From an uncultured Sphingomonas sp. (GTDB lineage Bacteria; Pseudomonadota; Alphaproteobacteria; Sphingomonadales; Sphingomonadaceae): a stretch of DNA of 29,645 nucleotides. Location of the stretch: contig NZ_CAMLDL010000022.1 in assembly GCF_946478955.1 (NCBI RefSeq), positions 1 through 29,645 of the forward strand, in the 5' to 3' direction. Below, one piece after another: positions 5,833 to 14,572 of the stretch (position 1 is the first letter of the stretch; the number at the start of each line of letters is the position of its first letter). A model generated the notes under the pieces. The model had not been told where the DNA came from. It made no database searches and was given only the letters and a program-made list of their open reading frames with translations. The translations under genes and the position numbers were made by a program.

Positions 5833-6596
5833 TAGTTTTTCAGCTTATAGCCTGTGCGGAAGATCCAGATGATGGCTGCCATGGGCAGCACAATGACAGC
5901 CGCCAAAACGGCAAGGCTCGCGGACAGGGGGACGTCGGTCAGCCCAAAAAAAGTCCAGCGAAAGCCAGAAACCAGGTACAGGATCGGATTGAGATGCGTC
6001 ACCGTCCGCCACGGTTCCCCTAGTGCAGACACGGAATAGAAAACGCCGCCAAGGAACGTCAGCGGTGTCACAACAAGCAGCGGTACTGCCTGCAGCTGTT
6101 CGAAATTTTTGGCCAGAATGCCGATCAGGAACCCTAGCAAGCTGAACCCGGTCGAGATGGCGACCAGCATCAGGAACATCAGGATCGGATGCTCTATCGT
6201 CACGGTCACGAACAGGGTGGCAGTAGCAAGTGTGATGAGGGCGAGCAGTACGGACTTTGTTGCAGCGGCCCCGACATAGGCAAGCACGGTTTCGAGCGGC
6301 GAAATTGGAGCTGAGAGGAGCTCATAGATGGTGCCGGTAAACTTCGGAAAATAAATGCCAAAGCTAGCATTCATGATCGATTGCGTAAGGACCGACAACA
6401 GGATCAAGCCAGGGACGATGAAGCTGCCGTAATCGACGCCCTGCATCGCGCTCATCCGGCTACCGATCGCAGATCCAAAGACCAGGAAATAGAGCGAGGT
6501 CGTAATGACCGGCGCAACAACGCTTTGCCACAACGTGCGGCGCCACCGGGCCATTTCGAAATGATAGATAGCGCCTACGCCAGCCCAGTTCATCAT
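5832..6596 (-). CDS. yadH: ABC-2 type exporter permease, YadH-like
   Basis: 254 residues; E. coli YadH has 256. It has six hydrophobic segments typical of an ABC-2 membrane domain: about 25-45, 55-78, 100-127, 136-160, 168-190 and 225-246. The N-terminal cytoplasmic helix reads [15 protein letters not shown]. It partners the ATPase encoded immediately upstream, whose stop codon it overlaps (ATGA), and should form the export channel in the inner membrane. The first of two consecutive ATG codons was taken as the start. The transported substrate is unknown. The family resembles drug, polysaccharide and lipid exporters, and placement beside yciB hints at an envelope role (inference). Confidence 0.88.
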   Translation of the reverse strand: MMNWAGVGAIYHFEMARWRRTLWQSVVAPVITTSLYFLVFGSAIGSRMSAMQGVDYGSFIVPGLILLSVLTQSIMNASFGIYFPKFTGTIYELLSAPISPLETVLAYVGAAATKSVLLALITLATATLFVTVTIEHPILMFLMLVAISTGFSLLGFLIGILAKNFEQLQAVPLLVVTPLTFLGGVFYSVSALGEPWRTVTHLNPILYLVSGFRWTFFGLTDVPLSASLAVLAAVIVLPMAAIIWIFRTGYKLKN

Positions 6597-7534
6597 GCAG
6601 CCTCCTCCGAATGGACGAGGCTGACGAAAATATCTTCCAGGCTCGATTGCTTGGTGCTGAGGTCTTTGTACCCGATCCCCAACCCATCAAGTTTGCGCAT
6701 CAGGCCGGCGATGCCGGTGTTTTCTGCATGGCTGTCGAAACAGTAGGCAAGGGTGTGGCCATCGTCTTCCAGCGTTAGGGCTGATCCCCATTCATTCAAA
6801 TCGCCTGGCAGGGCAGCCAGTTCGGCCTCCAGTGCGATCCTGAGGGTTTTTTGCCCCATTTGCGCCATCAGCGCATTCTTCTCGCCCAATGCAACCAATT
6901 CACCCCGGCGCATCACACCGACCCGGTCGGCCATTTCCTCGGCTTCCTCGATGTAGTGGGTCGTCAGGATGATGGTAGTGCCATCGGCGCGCAATTTTCG
7001 CACCAGGTCCCACATGTCGCGGCGCAACTCGACATCGACGCCGGCAGTGGGCTCGTCCAGGAACAGGATTTCCGGCTCGTGCGATAGGGCCTTTGCGATC
7101 ATTACGCGGCGCTTCATGCCGCCCGACAGTTCCATCATCTTGTTGTTGCGCTTGTCCCAAAGCGTCAGGCGACGGAGAATTTCCTCAATCTTCTTGTCGT
7201 CGCGCGGCTTCCCGAACAACCCACGACTGAAGCTGACGGTTGCCCATACTGTTTCAAAGGCATCGGTCGTAAGTTCCTGGGGTACAAGACCGATCTTTGA
7301 ACGGGCGAATTTATAGTCGGTTTGATTATCGCGCCCATCAACCATGACGGTGCCGCTAGTTGGCGTCACGATGCCGCACACAATGGAAATCAGCGTGGTC
7401 TTACCCGCCCCGTTCGGCCCGAGCAGCGCCAGGATTTCCCCGCGTTGGATGTCGAGGTCGACACTCTTCAGCGCCTCGAAACCGCCGGCATAAACCTTTT
7501 TCAGACCGTTGATCGTAATGATGGGCTGGCTCAA
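6593..7534 (-). CDS. yadG: ABC exporter ATP-binding protein, YadG-like
   Basis: 313 residues; E. coli YadG has 308. It is the cytoplasmic ATPase that powers the YadH-type permease. It has Walker [10 protein letters not shown] (39-47), Q-loop Q86, signature LSGGM (136-140), Walker B ILFLDE (156-161) and H-loop H193 (TTHY). A roughly 80-residue C-terminal domain follows, typical of DrrA/YadG-like ATPases. The start is a TTG overlapping the yciB stop in TTGA. AGGA lies 8 nt upstream, and no other start codon exists before the Walker A region. It is translationally coupled on both sides. Substrate unknown. Confidence 0.92.
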   Translation of the reverse strand: MSQPIITINGLKKVYAGGFEALKSVDLDIQRGEILALLGPNGAGKTTLISIVCGIVTPTSGTVMVDGRDNQTDYKFARSKIGLVPQELTTDAFETVWATVSFSRGLFGKPRDDKKIEEILRRLTLWDKRNNKMMELSGGMKRRVMIAKALSHEPEILFLDEPTAGVDVELRRDMWDLVRKLRADGTTIILTTHYIEEAEEMADRVGVMRRGELVALGEKNALMAQMGQKTLRIALEAELAALPGDLNEWGSALTLEDDGHTLAYCFDSHAENTGIAGLMRKLDGLGIGYKDLSTKQSSLEDIFVSLVHSEEAA

Positions 7535-8154
7535 TCGACTGGTCCTGGTTCAATGGGTTCGGGTTGCTCTGCGGTTAGGCCGTGCTTCATCAGCATTGGA
7601 ACATTGGCTGCGGCAAACAAAAGAGTTGCGGGGATTGCGCCCCAGATCTTGAATCCAATCCAGAAATCGGTGGATGTGTTTCGCCAAACCATTTCATTCA
7701 CCACGGCCATCGCCGCAAAGAAAACGGCCCAGTTGCGGGTCAGGATGCGCCACCCCGCTTCTGTGAGGCCGGGATAGGCGGAGCCCAGTACGACCTTCAG
7801 CAGGTTGCGTCCGGTAGCGAGACCAAACGCCAACAAACCCGCTACCAATGCGTAATAGATGGTCGGCTTGATCTTGATGAAGGTTTCATTGTGCAGCCAG
7901 ATGGTGAGACCGCCAAGAATCACCACCATGACGCCGGAAAAAAGCAGCAGCGGAGAGATGTGGCGGTAACGGACTGCCGAAAAAACCAACGCCGCAATCA
8001 TCGCAACCATGAACGCACCGGTGGCCACAAAAATCTTGGCCGGGCCAAAACCCGACCCCAGAAAATTAACCGCAAAGAAAACGATCAATGGGCCAAGGTC
8101 GATGGCCAGGCGGGCAAGTCCCGTCGGCTCCTGTTTCACTTGAATATCGCTCAC
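7531..8154 (-). CDS. yciB: Inner-membrane septation protein A / YciB family
   Basis: 207 residues; E. coli YciB has 179. It is an intrinsic inner-membrane protein linked to cell-envelope integrity and division, with no established enzymatic activity. The family landmarks are the N-terminal [15 protein letters not shown] helix, the [17 protein letters not shown] segment and the [13 protein letters not shown] block; about five to six membrane helices are visible. The start is a GTG overlapping the ftsY stop in GTGA. The first 15 residues and the Pro/Glu-rich tail are extensions of the common core. Co-translation with ftsY suggests membrane-protein biogenesis as its setting, but this is context only. 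Confidence 0.9.
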   Translation of the reverse strand: MSDIQVKQEPTGLARLAIDLGPLIVFFAVNFLGSGFGPAKIFVATGAFMVAMIAALVFSAVRYRHISPLLLFSGVMVVILGGLTIWLHNETFIKIKPTIYYALVAGLLAFGLATGRNLLKVVLGSAYPGLTEAGWRILTRNWAVFFAAMAVVNEMVWRNTSTDFWIGFKIWGAIPATLLFAAANVPMLMKHGLTAEQPEPIEPGPVD

Positions 8155-9065
8155 GGATTCAAACCTGCAATGGCGCGGGCAACGGCGCGGGGATCAAAGG
8201 GGCGAAGATCGTCGACACCTTCTCCAACACCGATGGCGTGGATAGGTAGTCCGAACTTTTCTGCTGCCGCGACCAGGACGCCGCCGCGCGCCGTGCCATC
8301 GAGTTTGGTCATGACAAGGCCGGTGACGCCGGCGTCGCGTGCAAAAACCTCGATTTGGGACAAGGCGTTTTGACCGGTAGTGGCATCGAGGACGAGGATG
8401 ACATCATGCGGCGCCTCTGGGTTGAGGCGGCCAAGCACGCGGCGGACCTTGGATAATTCGTCCATCAGGTGTGCTTTGTTCTGGAGACGGCCGGCGGTGT
8501 CGACGATCAGTGCGTCAATGCCGGTGGCGGTCGCTTGCTTCACGCCGTCGAAAACGATGCCTGCGGCGTCACCGCCTTCCTTGCCGCTAATCACCGGCGC
8601 GTCGATGCGGTCGCCCCAAATGCGCAGTTGCTCAATGGCGGCGGCGCGAAACGTGTCGCCTGCGGCGAGCATCACACCATAATCCTGCTCTTTCAGCAGG
8701 TGCCCCAGCTTACCGATCGTGGTCGTCTTACCCGACCCATTGACGCCAATTACCAGGATCACGTGAGGGCGCGGAAAGCCCCACACATCAAGGGGCTTTG
8801 CAACGGGTGTCAGGATCTTTTCGATCTCTTCGGCAAGAATGGTACGAAGGCCCCGCTCGTCCAACTGCTCGAACCGGCGGGCAGCGATGGCCTCGCGAAT
8901 ACGTTTTGACGCTTCCGGCCCAAGGTCTGACGCGATCAGCGCCTCCTCAATGTCATCGAGAGTCGAGGTATCGAGCGCCTGTTTGGTCGCCAATCCCGAG
9001 ATATTCTCGCCGATCCGGTCGGCGGTTTTCCGGAAACCGCCTGTCAGGCGATCAAGCCAGCTCAT
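8151..9065 (-). CDS. ftsY: Signal recognition particle receptor FtsY
   Basis: 304 residues. It is the SRP receptor GTPase that docks Ffh-ribosome complexes at the inner membrane. After an N domain (about 1-90) come G1 GVNGSGKTTT (107-116), the GDTFRAAA block (136-143), G3 DTAGR (189-193) and TKLDGTARGG (253-262). The long acidic A domain of the 497-residue E. coli protein is missing; the N-terminus instead starts with a short amphipathic helix (MSWLDRLTGGFRKTADRI) that can bind lipid. ATGA overlap with mtaB upstream and GTGA overlap with yciB downstream. Its partner gene ffh is about 4 kb away on the other strand. Confidence 0.97.
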   Translation of the reverse strand: MSWLDRLTGGFRKTADRIGENISGLATKQALDTSTLDDIEEALIASDLGPEASKRIREAIAARRFEQLDERGLRTILAEEIEKILTPVAKPLDVWGFPRPHVILVIGVNGSGKTTTIGKLGHLLKEQDYGVMLAAGDTFRAAAIEQLRIWGDRIDAPVISGKEGGDAAGIVFDGVKQATATGIDALIVDTAGRLQNKAHLMDELSKVRRVLGRLNPEAPHDVILVLDATTGQNALSQIEVFARDAGVTGLVMTKLDGTARGGVLVAAAEKFGLPIHAIGVGEGVDDLRPFDPRAVARAIAGLNP

Positions 9066-10258
9066 TGAAATGCCCCGATGAGAAGGTCGCCGTCGCGACC
9101 GGTGATGGATACCGATCCTATGTCGCCGCGCCGGGAGCCGGAAACAAGGGTCGGTGCGAAATTGTCGGCGTGTCCCTTCTCGCTATTCTCGATGAGCACC
9201 GATTGACTAGTGCCGACCATGCTGTCGAGCCAACGTCCACGTTGCTCAGCGGCGGTTTCGCGCAGGCGAGCGGCGCGGGCCTTGATTAGCTCACGCTCCA
9301 GCTGCGGCATGCGCGCGGCGGGTGTATTGGGCCGGGGCGAGAATGGGAAAATATGCGCCGCAATGATGTCGCAGTCGCGGATGAGGTCACGGCTGTTCCG
9401 AGCTGCTTCTTCGCTCTCCGTGGGAAAGCCCGCAATCAGATCGGCGCCGATCGTAACATCGTTCCGAGCCTTTTTGAGCGCGGTGACCGTCGCGACGGCG
9501 TCGGCGCGGCTGTGGCGGCGTTTCATCCGTTTGAGGATCAAATCATCGCCAGCCTGTAGCGAGAGGTGGAAATGCGGAAGCAGGCGCGGCTCGCCGGCAA
9601 CCAGCTCCATTAGGGCGCCGTCAATCTCTATGCTGTCCAGTGAGGAAAGGCGCAGGCGGCGAAGGGTGGGCAGGTCGCTCAGAAGCCGCTGACACAGCGG
9701 TCCCAATTCGCCTTCATAGCTCGTGATGTCGACGCCAGTCAGGACGACTTCCTTCGCACCGGCGTCCAATTCCCGTTCGACGGCGTCGCGGACAGCTTCA
9801 TACGCCAATGAACGACTTGCCCCGCGGGCTTGCCAGATCGAGCAGAAGGTACAGCGATGGTCGCACCCGGTCTGCACCGCGACGAAGCTACGAACGCGCG
9901 CGAGAAAACCGGCTGCGACGGGCGGCGCCGCAGCCGTCATGACATCAGATCGAACGACGCGATTGCCGGTAGCAAAGGCGTCGGCGCGATATTTGTCGGC
10001 ATTGCCAATGACTTTTGAAACTTCTGGCATTGCGGCGAACATCTGCGGGTCTAACTCGGCCGCGCAACCAGTGACGATGATTCGTCGGTCGGGTCGCTCG
10101 CGATAGGCGCGGCGGATTGCCTGCCGGGTTTGTCGCACCGCCTCATTGGTAACGGCACAACTGTTGATGATAAGCGCATTATCTTCCGCAAGGCCCCGCA
10201 TCGCCTCGCTCTCCGCGAAGTTTAGCCGGCAGCCAAGTGTGATTGTTTCAGCACCCAT
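9062..10258 (-). CDS. mtaB: tRNA t6A37 methylthiotransferase MtaB
   Basis: 398 residues. This radical-SAM enzyme adds a methylthio group to threonylcarbamoyl-adenosine 37 of ANN-decoding tRNAs (ms2t6A). The N-terminal MTTase domain has the three cluster cysteines C10 (LGCRLN), C34 (NSCAV) and C65 (TGCAAE). The radical-SAM motif CDHRCTFC uses C132, C136 and C139. A TRAM-like C-terminal domain (about 335-398) is present. The sequence after the motif is SIWQARG where many homologues have VIPxGRG. LGCRLN with early NSCAV favours MtaB over MiaB or RimO. The start overlaps the dapF stop (TAATG). Confidence 0.93.
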   Translation of the reverse strand: MGAETITLGCRLNFAESEAMRGLAEDNALIINSCAVTNEAVRQTRQAIRRAYRERPDRRIIVTGCAAELDPQMFAAMPEVSKVIGNADKYRADAFATGNRVVRSDVMTAAAPPVAAGFLARVRSFVAVQTGCDHRCTFCSIWQARGASRSLAYEAVRDAVERELDAGAKEVVLTGVDITSYEGELGPLCQRLLSDLPTLRRLRLSSLDSIEIDGALMELVAGEPRLLPHFHLSLQAGDDLILKRMKRRHSRADAVATVTALKKARNDVTIGADLIAGFPTESEEAARNSRDLIRDCDIIAAHIFPFSPRPNTPAARMPQLERELIKARAARLRETAAEQRGRWLDSMVGTSQSVLIENSEKGHADNFAPTLVSGSRRGDIGSVSITGRDGDLLIGAFQ

Positions 10259-11058
10259 TAGTCGAAAAGGTCCAGGTCAATTTCGCCGGTAAAAACATGG
10301 GTGGCCGGACCTCGCATCCTGATTGGTTGACCTTCCGCCCAATCGATCACGAGTAGCCCGCCTTTCATTTTAACTAGGACCGGCGACGAGACCTTCTTTT
10401 GGCGGATTGCGGCTACGGCCGTGGCGCTGGCGCCGGTTCCGCATGCAAGCGTCAGGCCGGCGCCGCGCTCCCACGTGCGTAGGGTCAGCGAACCATCGTC
10501 GTTCACATGCGCGACATTGACGTTGATGCGCTCTGGAAAGGCCGGGTCATTCTCAATCTCGGGCCCGACAGCTTTCACACGATCCTCATCGACGTTGTCG
10601 ACAAAGAACACGACGTGAGGGTTTCCGACGTTAACCGCAGCGGGATGTTCAAATTCCTGCCAGGCCGTCGGCAGGGCCGCTGTATCCATGGCGTAGGCGA
10701 GAGGGATTCGGCTCCAATCGAACGACGGTGCCGGCAGGGTCACTTCGACCTCATCTTCTCCCGGTGCGCCTTCGATGATGCCGCTATTCGTCTCGATGTT
10801 CTTGGCACCCGCCAGCTTCACGACACAACGAAACGCGTTTCCACAGGCTTCGGCGCCGGAACCGTCCGCGTTCCATATGTCCATTCGGACGTCGGCCTTG
10901 TCGCTGGGCGAAAGCACAATTAACTGGTCGCAGCCAATGCCGGTATGGCGGTTACTCAAAGCGGTAGCGAGCTTGTCGGTCATGGCAATTGGCCGCTCAC
11001 GCCCGTCGAGCACGACAAAGTCGTTTCCAAGCCCATGCATCTTATGGAATTGCCGCAT
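10258..11058 (-). CDS. dapF: Diaminopimelate epimerase
   Basis: 266 residues. It interconverts LL- and meso-diaminopimelate, for lysine and peptidoglycan synthesis. The two catalytic cysteines are C72 (ACGNAFRC) and C206 (LACGTGASA). The N-terminal MHGLGNDFVVLD and NADGSGAE motifs are also present. The start at 11058 gives the standard N-terminus MRQFHKMHGLGNDF. An in-frame ATG at 11100 would add 14 residues not typical of the family. Neither has a strong ribosome-binding site. First gene of the leftward overlapping set dapF-mtaB-ftsY-yciB-yadG-yadH; the promoter must lie in the 71-nt gap shared with the divergent gene at 11130. Confidence 0.96.
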   Translation of the reverse strand: MRQFHKMHGLGNDFVVLDGRERPIAMTDKLATALSNRHTGIGCDQLIVLSPSDKADVRMDIWNADGSGAEACGNAFRCVVKLAGAKNIETNSGIIEGAPGEDEVEVTLPAPSFDWSRIPLAYAMDTAALPTAWQEFEHPAAVNVGNPHVVFFVDNVDEDRVKAVGPEIENDPAFPERINVNVAHVNDDGSLTLRTWERGAGLTLACGTGASATAVAAIRQKKVSSPVLVKMKGGLLVIDWAEGQPIRMRGPATHVFTGEIDLDLFD

Positions 11059-11129
11059 CACGCTGGCGGACTTAGGGAGCGCATCGCGCCGAGTCCACAT
11101 TCGGCGTATGAAGAACTCAGGAGAATATC

Positions 11130-11570
11130 GTGCAACGTGCCGCCACCGATGTCATGCAATCCATCATTTTCTCTGCCTTGGTCGATGCAATCGACGCGGT
11201 GAAGAAGGGCGCGGGCGGCGTTCCCAACGTCATGTTGCGCGATCTTCAGTCGCTGCATGCGAATACGGCGTGGGCCGACGTGCCCAAGTCGCTGCAGGAT
11301 TCCATCACTCAGAGCGTTCGCACTGCTTTTACTCAATTGTTGAAAGAAGGCTATGCGGTCGGCCCGAAGCAAACGATGCAGCAATCACGGCCGATGGACC
11401 GGGTACCTGAACGTGAACGTCGCGGACCCGCCGACCGGCGCGACAATCGCGGCGGACCCGGTCGCCGCGGGTCAAGTGATGGCCGGGGCCCGCGTCCCGG
11501 CGGCGCGCGGCCTGGCGGTGGCCGACCGGGTGGCGCAGGGCCCCGCGGCGGCGGCAAGCCCAAGGCATGA
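11130..11570 (+). CDS. Conserved-looking small protein with Arg/Gly-rich disordered tail
   Basis: 146 residues, function not recognised. Residues 1-80 look like a compact helical domain (SIIFSALVDAIDAVKKG, then VMLRDLQSLHANTAWADVP and a helix with TAFTQLLKEGY). From about residue 95 to the end the chain is almost only Arg, Gly, Pro, Asp and Ala, with repeated GG-R-P steps (GGARPGGGRPGGAGPRGGG) and a basic end KPKA. Such RGG-like tails often bind RNA or nucleic acid loosely, but that is inference. The start is GTG, with AGGAGA 7 nt upstream. It is coupled by ATGA overlap to the DUF924 gene and divergent from dapF. Confidence 0.85.
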   Translation: MQRAATDVMQSIIFSALVDAIDAVKKGAGGVPNVMLRDLQSLHANTAWADVPKSLQDSITQSVRTAFTQLLKEGYAVGPKQTMQQSRPMDRVPERERRGPADRRDNRGGPGRRGSSDGRGPRPGGARPGGGRPGGAGPRGGGKPKA

Positions 11571-12118
11571 ATGATCCCGCTCATCTTGCCGATGATGTTG
11601 TCCGCTTCTGGTTCGACGATGTTGGCGAAGATCGCTGGTTCGCCAAGAACGAGGAACTGGACAAAGAGATTGGCCGCCGTTTCGCCGGTGCGCGGCAGCA
11701 GGTCCTCGATAGCGGCGCGGCTGGTTGGCGAGACAATGTAAAAACCCTGATAGCCGGGATTATTTTGCTCGATCAGTTCAGCCGCAACATGTTTCGTGGG
11801 TCTGCCCGGGCATTTGAGGCAGACTCGCTCGCGCTGGAACTGGCGTTTGAGGCCCTTGATAAAGGCTGGACCTGGACCGCGCCGGAGGAATGGCGCGCGT
11901 TCCTTCTCATGCCGCTTATGCACAGCGAGGATCCAAATGTTCAGGCGCGCTGCCTAGTCGAATTCAAACGGCTGGGGAACCCATTGAACCTGGAATTTGC
12001 AATCAAGCATAAAGCGCAAATTGATGATTTTGGACGATTTCCTGGCCGCAACAAGGCGCTGGGCCGGGTCTCTACTTCCGCCGAACGGCAGGTGATTGAT
12101 CGTGGTGAGACGTTTTAG
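11567..12118 (+). CDS. DUF924 family protein
   Basis: 183 residues matching the DUF924 family along its whole length. The conserved blocks are VVRFWFDD near the N-terminus, the central LLDQFSRNMFRG, the FLLMPLMHSED block and the C-terminal FGRFPGRNKALGR followed by ST-E. The family is predicted to be all-helical (TPR-like), and I know of no firmly established biochemical role. It is soluble, with no signal peptide. Its start overlaps the stop of the Arg/Gly-tailed gene in ATGA, so the two are probably expressed together. Confidence 0.9.
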   Translation: MNDPAHLADDVVRFWFDDVGEDRWFAKNEELDKEIGRRFAGARQQVLDSGAAGWRDNVKTLIAGIILLDQFSRNMFRGSARAFEADSLALELAFEALDKGWTWTAPEEWRAFLLMPLMHSEDPNVQARCLVEFKRLGNPLNLEFAIKHKAQIDDFGRFPGRNKALGRVSTSAERQVIDRGETF

Positions 12119-12128
12119 TCGCGTATGA

Positions 12129-12812
12129 TCAGTCCTGGGGCGCTTCGCCTTCGCGTTTGATGCGAGCTGCGGTCGTCAGGGTTTGATACAGGAACAACAT
12201 CATCAGGAAAGCGCCGACGGCACCCACGAGCCAGTCAAATGGCGTCAACTGACCCTGATCACCATTATGCCAGCCGGTGACGTACATCGCGATCGTGAGT
12301 GTAATCAGAAGCAATCGAAGTTCGGTTGGTCCCGCCGCAACATAGCTGAGTTTCAGCTCCCCAAGGACGCGTGCCGCGAGGAATGCGTGAATCGACATCA
12401 TGAAATAGCCGACCAGCGCGATCATCGCGATATCGAACCGCACAAAGGGGCTCAGGCCGAGGCCGCCGATGATCATCAACGTGCCAATGACATCGACACT
12501 ATGATCGATGAAATAACCGAAGCGGGGACGTTCAATATGGCGATAGCGGGCAAGGCTGCCGTCAAGGGAGTCGCCGAACCAATGCAGGAAATAGGCGAAT
12601 ACCGACAGCCACAGCCAGACTGGATTATACGCGCTCAGCACATACCCAAGGCCGATCAAAAAACCGCCGAACAGGCCGAGAGACGTCAGTTTATCGGGTG
12701 TGACCGAGGCGGGAAGCCGCGCACATATGGCGGTCAATAACCGCCGTTCGTTGCGGGCGAGCAGGTTTTCCTGAATACGATCAAGGGGCTTCGGCCGTGC
12801 TGGTGAATTCAC
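12129..12812 (-). CDS. CDP-alcohol phosphatidyltransferase family membrane enzyme
   Basis: 227 residues. The signature of the family, D-x2-DG-x2-AR-x9-G-x3-D-x3-D, is complete: D81, D84-G85, A88-R89, G99, D103 and D107 (GDSLDGSLARY, then GYFIDHSVD). These residues bind two metal ions and the CDP-linked lipid donor. About six membrane helices follow the pattern of the family. It transfers a phosphatidyl (or related) group from a CDP-alcohol to an acceptor alcohol. Whether it makes PG-phosphate, PI-phosphate, cardiolipin or another lipid cannot be told from the sequence. It is a lone gene ending next to the convergent DUF924 gene. Confidence 0.88.
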   Translation of the reverse strand: MNSPARPKPLDRIQENLLARNERRLLTAICARLPASVTPDKLTSLGLFGGFLIGLGYVLSAYNPVWLWLSVFAYFLHWFGDSLDGSLARYRHIERPRFGYFIDHSVDVIGTLMIIGGLGLSPFVRFDIAMIALVGYFMMSIHAFLAARVLGELKLSYVAAGPTELRLLLITLTIAMYVTGWHNGDQGQLTPFDWLVGAVGAFLMMLFLYQTLTTAARIKREGEAPQD

Positions 12813-12906
12813 GTAACTTTCCTGTTATCCGCCATTTTTGCCCCTCACGCGCCCTATGGACGAGTTACAGTCTAATGACAACGGCACGGTCGGGGCCTGC
12901 GGTTGG

Positions 12907-12935
12907 TTGACGTTCGGCAGCTTCGCGCGTAATGG
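12907..12935 (+). promoter_or_regulatory. Candidate promoter for the ffh-rpsP-rimM cluster
   Basis: TTGACG (12907-12912), a 17-nt spacer, and TAATGG (12930-12935) resemble a housekeeping promoter. It lies in the 238-nt gap before ffh and would give a leader of roughly 110 nt. The leader holds a small hairpin, GGTGA/TCACC, near 12989-13002. No known riboswitch or ribosomal-protein leader motif was recognised in the rest of the gap. Confidence 0.4.
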
Positions 12936-13050
12936 GCACGCCGTCTTAACGGACTTACATCGATGGAGCCTTTCGGGGCGCGCTGACCGGTGAGGTTTCA
13001 CCCGTCGGCGTATTTTTCGTTGTGTGCCCGTTGTTGAAGAAGGAATTTGG

Positions 13051-14538
13051 ATGTTCGACAGCCTTAGCGATCGTCTTTCGGGCGTATTCGACAAGCTCCG
13101 CGGCCGCGGCGCGCTGTCGGAGGATGACGTCCGTTCGGCGATGCGCGAAGTGCGCGTTGCGTTGCTGGAGGCCGATGTCGCGCTGCCCGTCGCACGCGAG
13201 TTTGTCGATAAGGTGACCGAACGCGCCGTTGGCCAGGAAGTGATCAAGTCGGTCACGCCGGGGCAGATGGTCGTGAAGATCGTCAATGACGAGTTGATCG
13301 CGATGCTCGGCGGTGTGGACAGCGACGGGCAGGGCGCTACCTTGCACCTCGACGTTAATCCGCCCGCTGTGGTGATGATGGTCGGCCTTCAGGGCTCGGG
13401 TAAGACCACCACAACCGCAAAACTTGCCAAGCGGCTGCGCGAGAAGGATCGCAAGAAGATCCTGATGGCCTCGCTCGACGTCGCCCGCCCAGCAGCGCAG
13501 GAGCAGCTGGCGGTGCTTGGGCGCCAGGTCGACGTCGAAACGCTGCCGATCGTCCCTGGTCAGCCGCCGGTTGAAATCGCCAAGCGCGCGCTGCAGTCGG
13601 CAAAGTTGCAGGGCTTCGATGTCCTTCTGCTCGATACGGCTGGTCGTCTCCACGTTGATGACGCGTTGATGGGTGAGATGAAGGCGGTTGCCGCCGCCTC
13701 CAACCCGGTCGAGACGCTGCTGGTCGTCGACAGTCTGACCGGTCAGGATGCGGTCAATGTAGCCAAGGGCTTTGGCGCCGAAGTCGACCTGTCGGGCGTT
13801 ATTCTGACCCGTATGGACGGCGATGCGCGCGGTGGTGCGGCGCTGTCGATGCGCGCAGTCACCGGCAAGCCGATCAAGTTCGCCGGTACGGGCGAAGGTA
13901 TGGATGCACTTGAGGCGTTCCACCCGAGCCGTGTCGCCGGCCGCATCCTTGGCATGGGCGACGTCGTCAGCCTCGTCGAGCGTGCCGCCGAAACGGTGAA
14001 GATTGAAGACGCCGAAAAGCTCGCCGCCAAGATGGCGAAGGGCAAGTTCGACCTCGACGACCTTCGCATGCAGTTCGACCAGATGAAGCGCATGGGCGGC
14101 CTTGGCGCGCTGGTGAACATGATGCCGGGCATGAAGGGGATGAAGGGGGCCGCCAATGTAGACGACAAGGCGCTGGTCCACTTGGAAGCAATGATGAGCA
14201 GCATGACCGCCAAGGAGCGGGCAAAGCCGGAACTCATCAACGCCAAACGCAAGATTCGCATCGCCAAGGGCAGCGGGACCACCGTTCAGGAGGTCAACAA
14301 GCTGCTCAAGATGCACAAGGACATGGAAACCGCGATGAAGCGCCTGAAGAAAATGGGCGGCTTCGGAAAACTGGCCGCGATGTTCGGCGGTGCGGGCGGC
14401 ATGGAAAAAATGCTGGGTGGGGCGGCCGAAGGCGGCGCGCTGCCCGGCGGGGCGGGGGGCATGCCGGGCCTTCCGGGTCTGGGCGGCAGTGCGCCGTTCA
14501 ACCTTCCCCCAGGATTTAACAAATTTGGTAAGAAATAA
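13051..14538 (+). CDS. ffh: Signal recognition particle protein Ffh
   Basis: 495 residues. It is the SRP54 homologue that binds signal sequences and 4.5S RNA and delivers ribosomes to FtsY. N domain about 1-85. G domain with G1 GLQGSGKT (112-119), a DTAGRL motif and TRMDGDARGG. Methionine-rich M domain from about 300 (GMGDVVSLVE) to 450. The last 50 residues are unusually Gly/Met/Pro-rich (GGAGG repeats) and look disordered. The start at 13051 follows AAGGAA and gives the normal N-terminus MFDSLSDRLSG; a GTG at 13024 would add nine residues. Followed after 34 nt by rpsP. Confidence 0.97.
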   Translation: MFDSLSDRLSGVFDKLRGRGALSEDDVRSAMREVRVALLEADVALPVAREFVDKVTERAVGQEVIKSVTPGQMVVKIVNDELIAMLGGVDSDGQGATLHLDVNPPAVVMMVGLQGSGKTTTTAKLAKRLREKDRKKILMASLDVARPAAQEQLAVLGRQVDVETLPIVPGQPPVEIAKRALQSAKLQGFDVLLLDTAGRLHVDDALMGEMKAVAAASNPVETLLVVDSLTGQDAVNVAKGFGAEVDLSGVILTRMDGDARGGAALSMRAVTGKPIKFAGTGEGMDALEAFHPSRVAGRILGMGDVVSLVERAAETVKIEDAEKLAAKMAKGKFDLDDLRMQFDQMKRMGGLGALVNMMPGMKGMKGAANVDDKALVHLEAMMSSMTAKERAKPELINAKRKIRIAKGSGTTVQEVNKLLKMHKDMETAMKRLKKMGGFGKLAAMFGGAGGMEKMLGGAAEGGALPGGAGGMPGLPGLGGSAPFNLPPGFNKFGKK

Positions 14539-14572
14539 ACGTAATTCACTGATTTAATGAAGGATTATTAAC

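Noticed and set aside
11400..11568. DNA-level tandem repeat in the Arg/Gly-rich region as a candidate CRISPR or satellite
   Set aside because: Repeats are short, irregular and explained by the codons for Gly, Arg and Pro in a single open frame.
12955..14316. 453-codon open frame on the minus strand opposite ffh
   Set aside because: It is the antisense shadow of a highly conserved, GC-rich ffh; the product is His/Leu/Arg-rich without any recognisable domain and no ribosome-binding site was evident.
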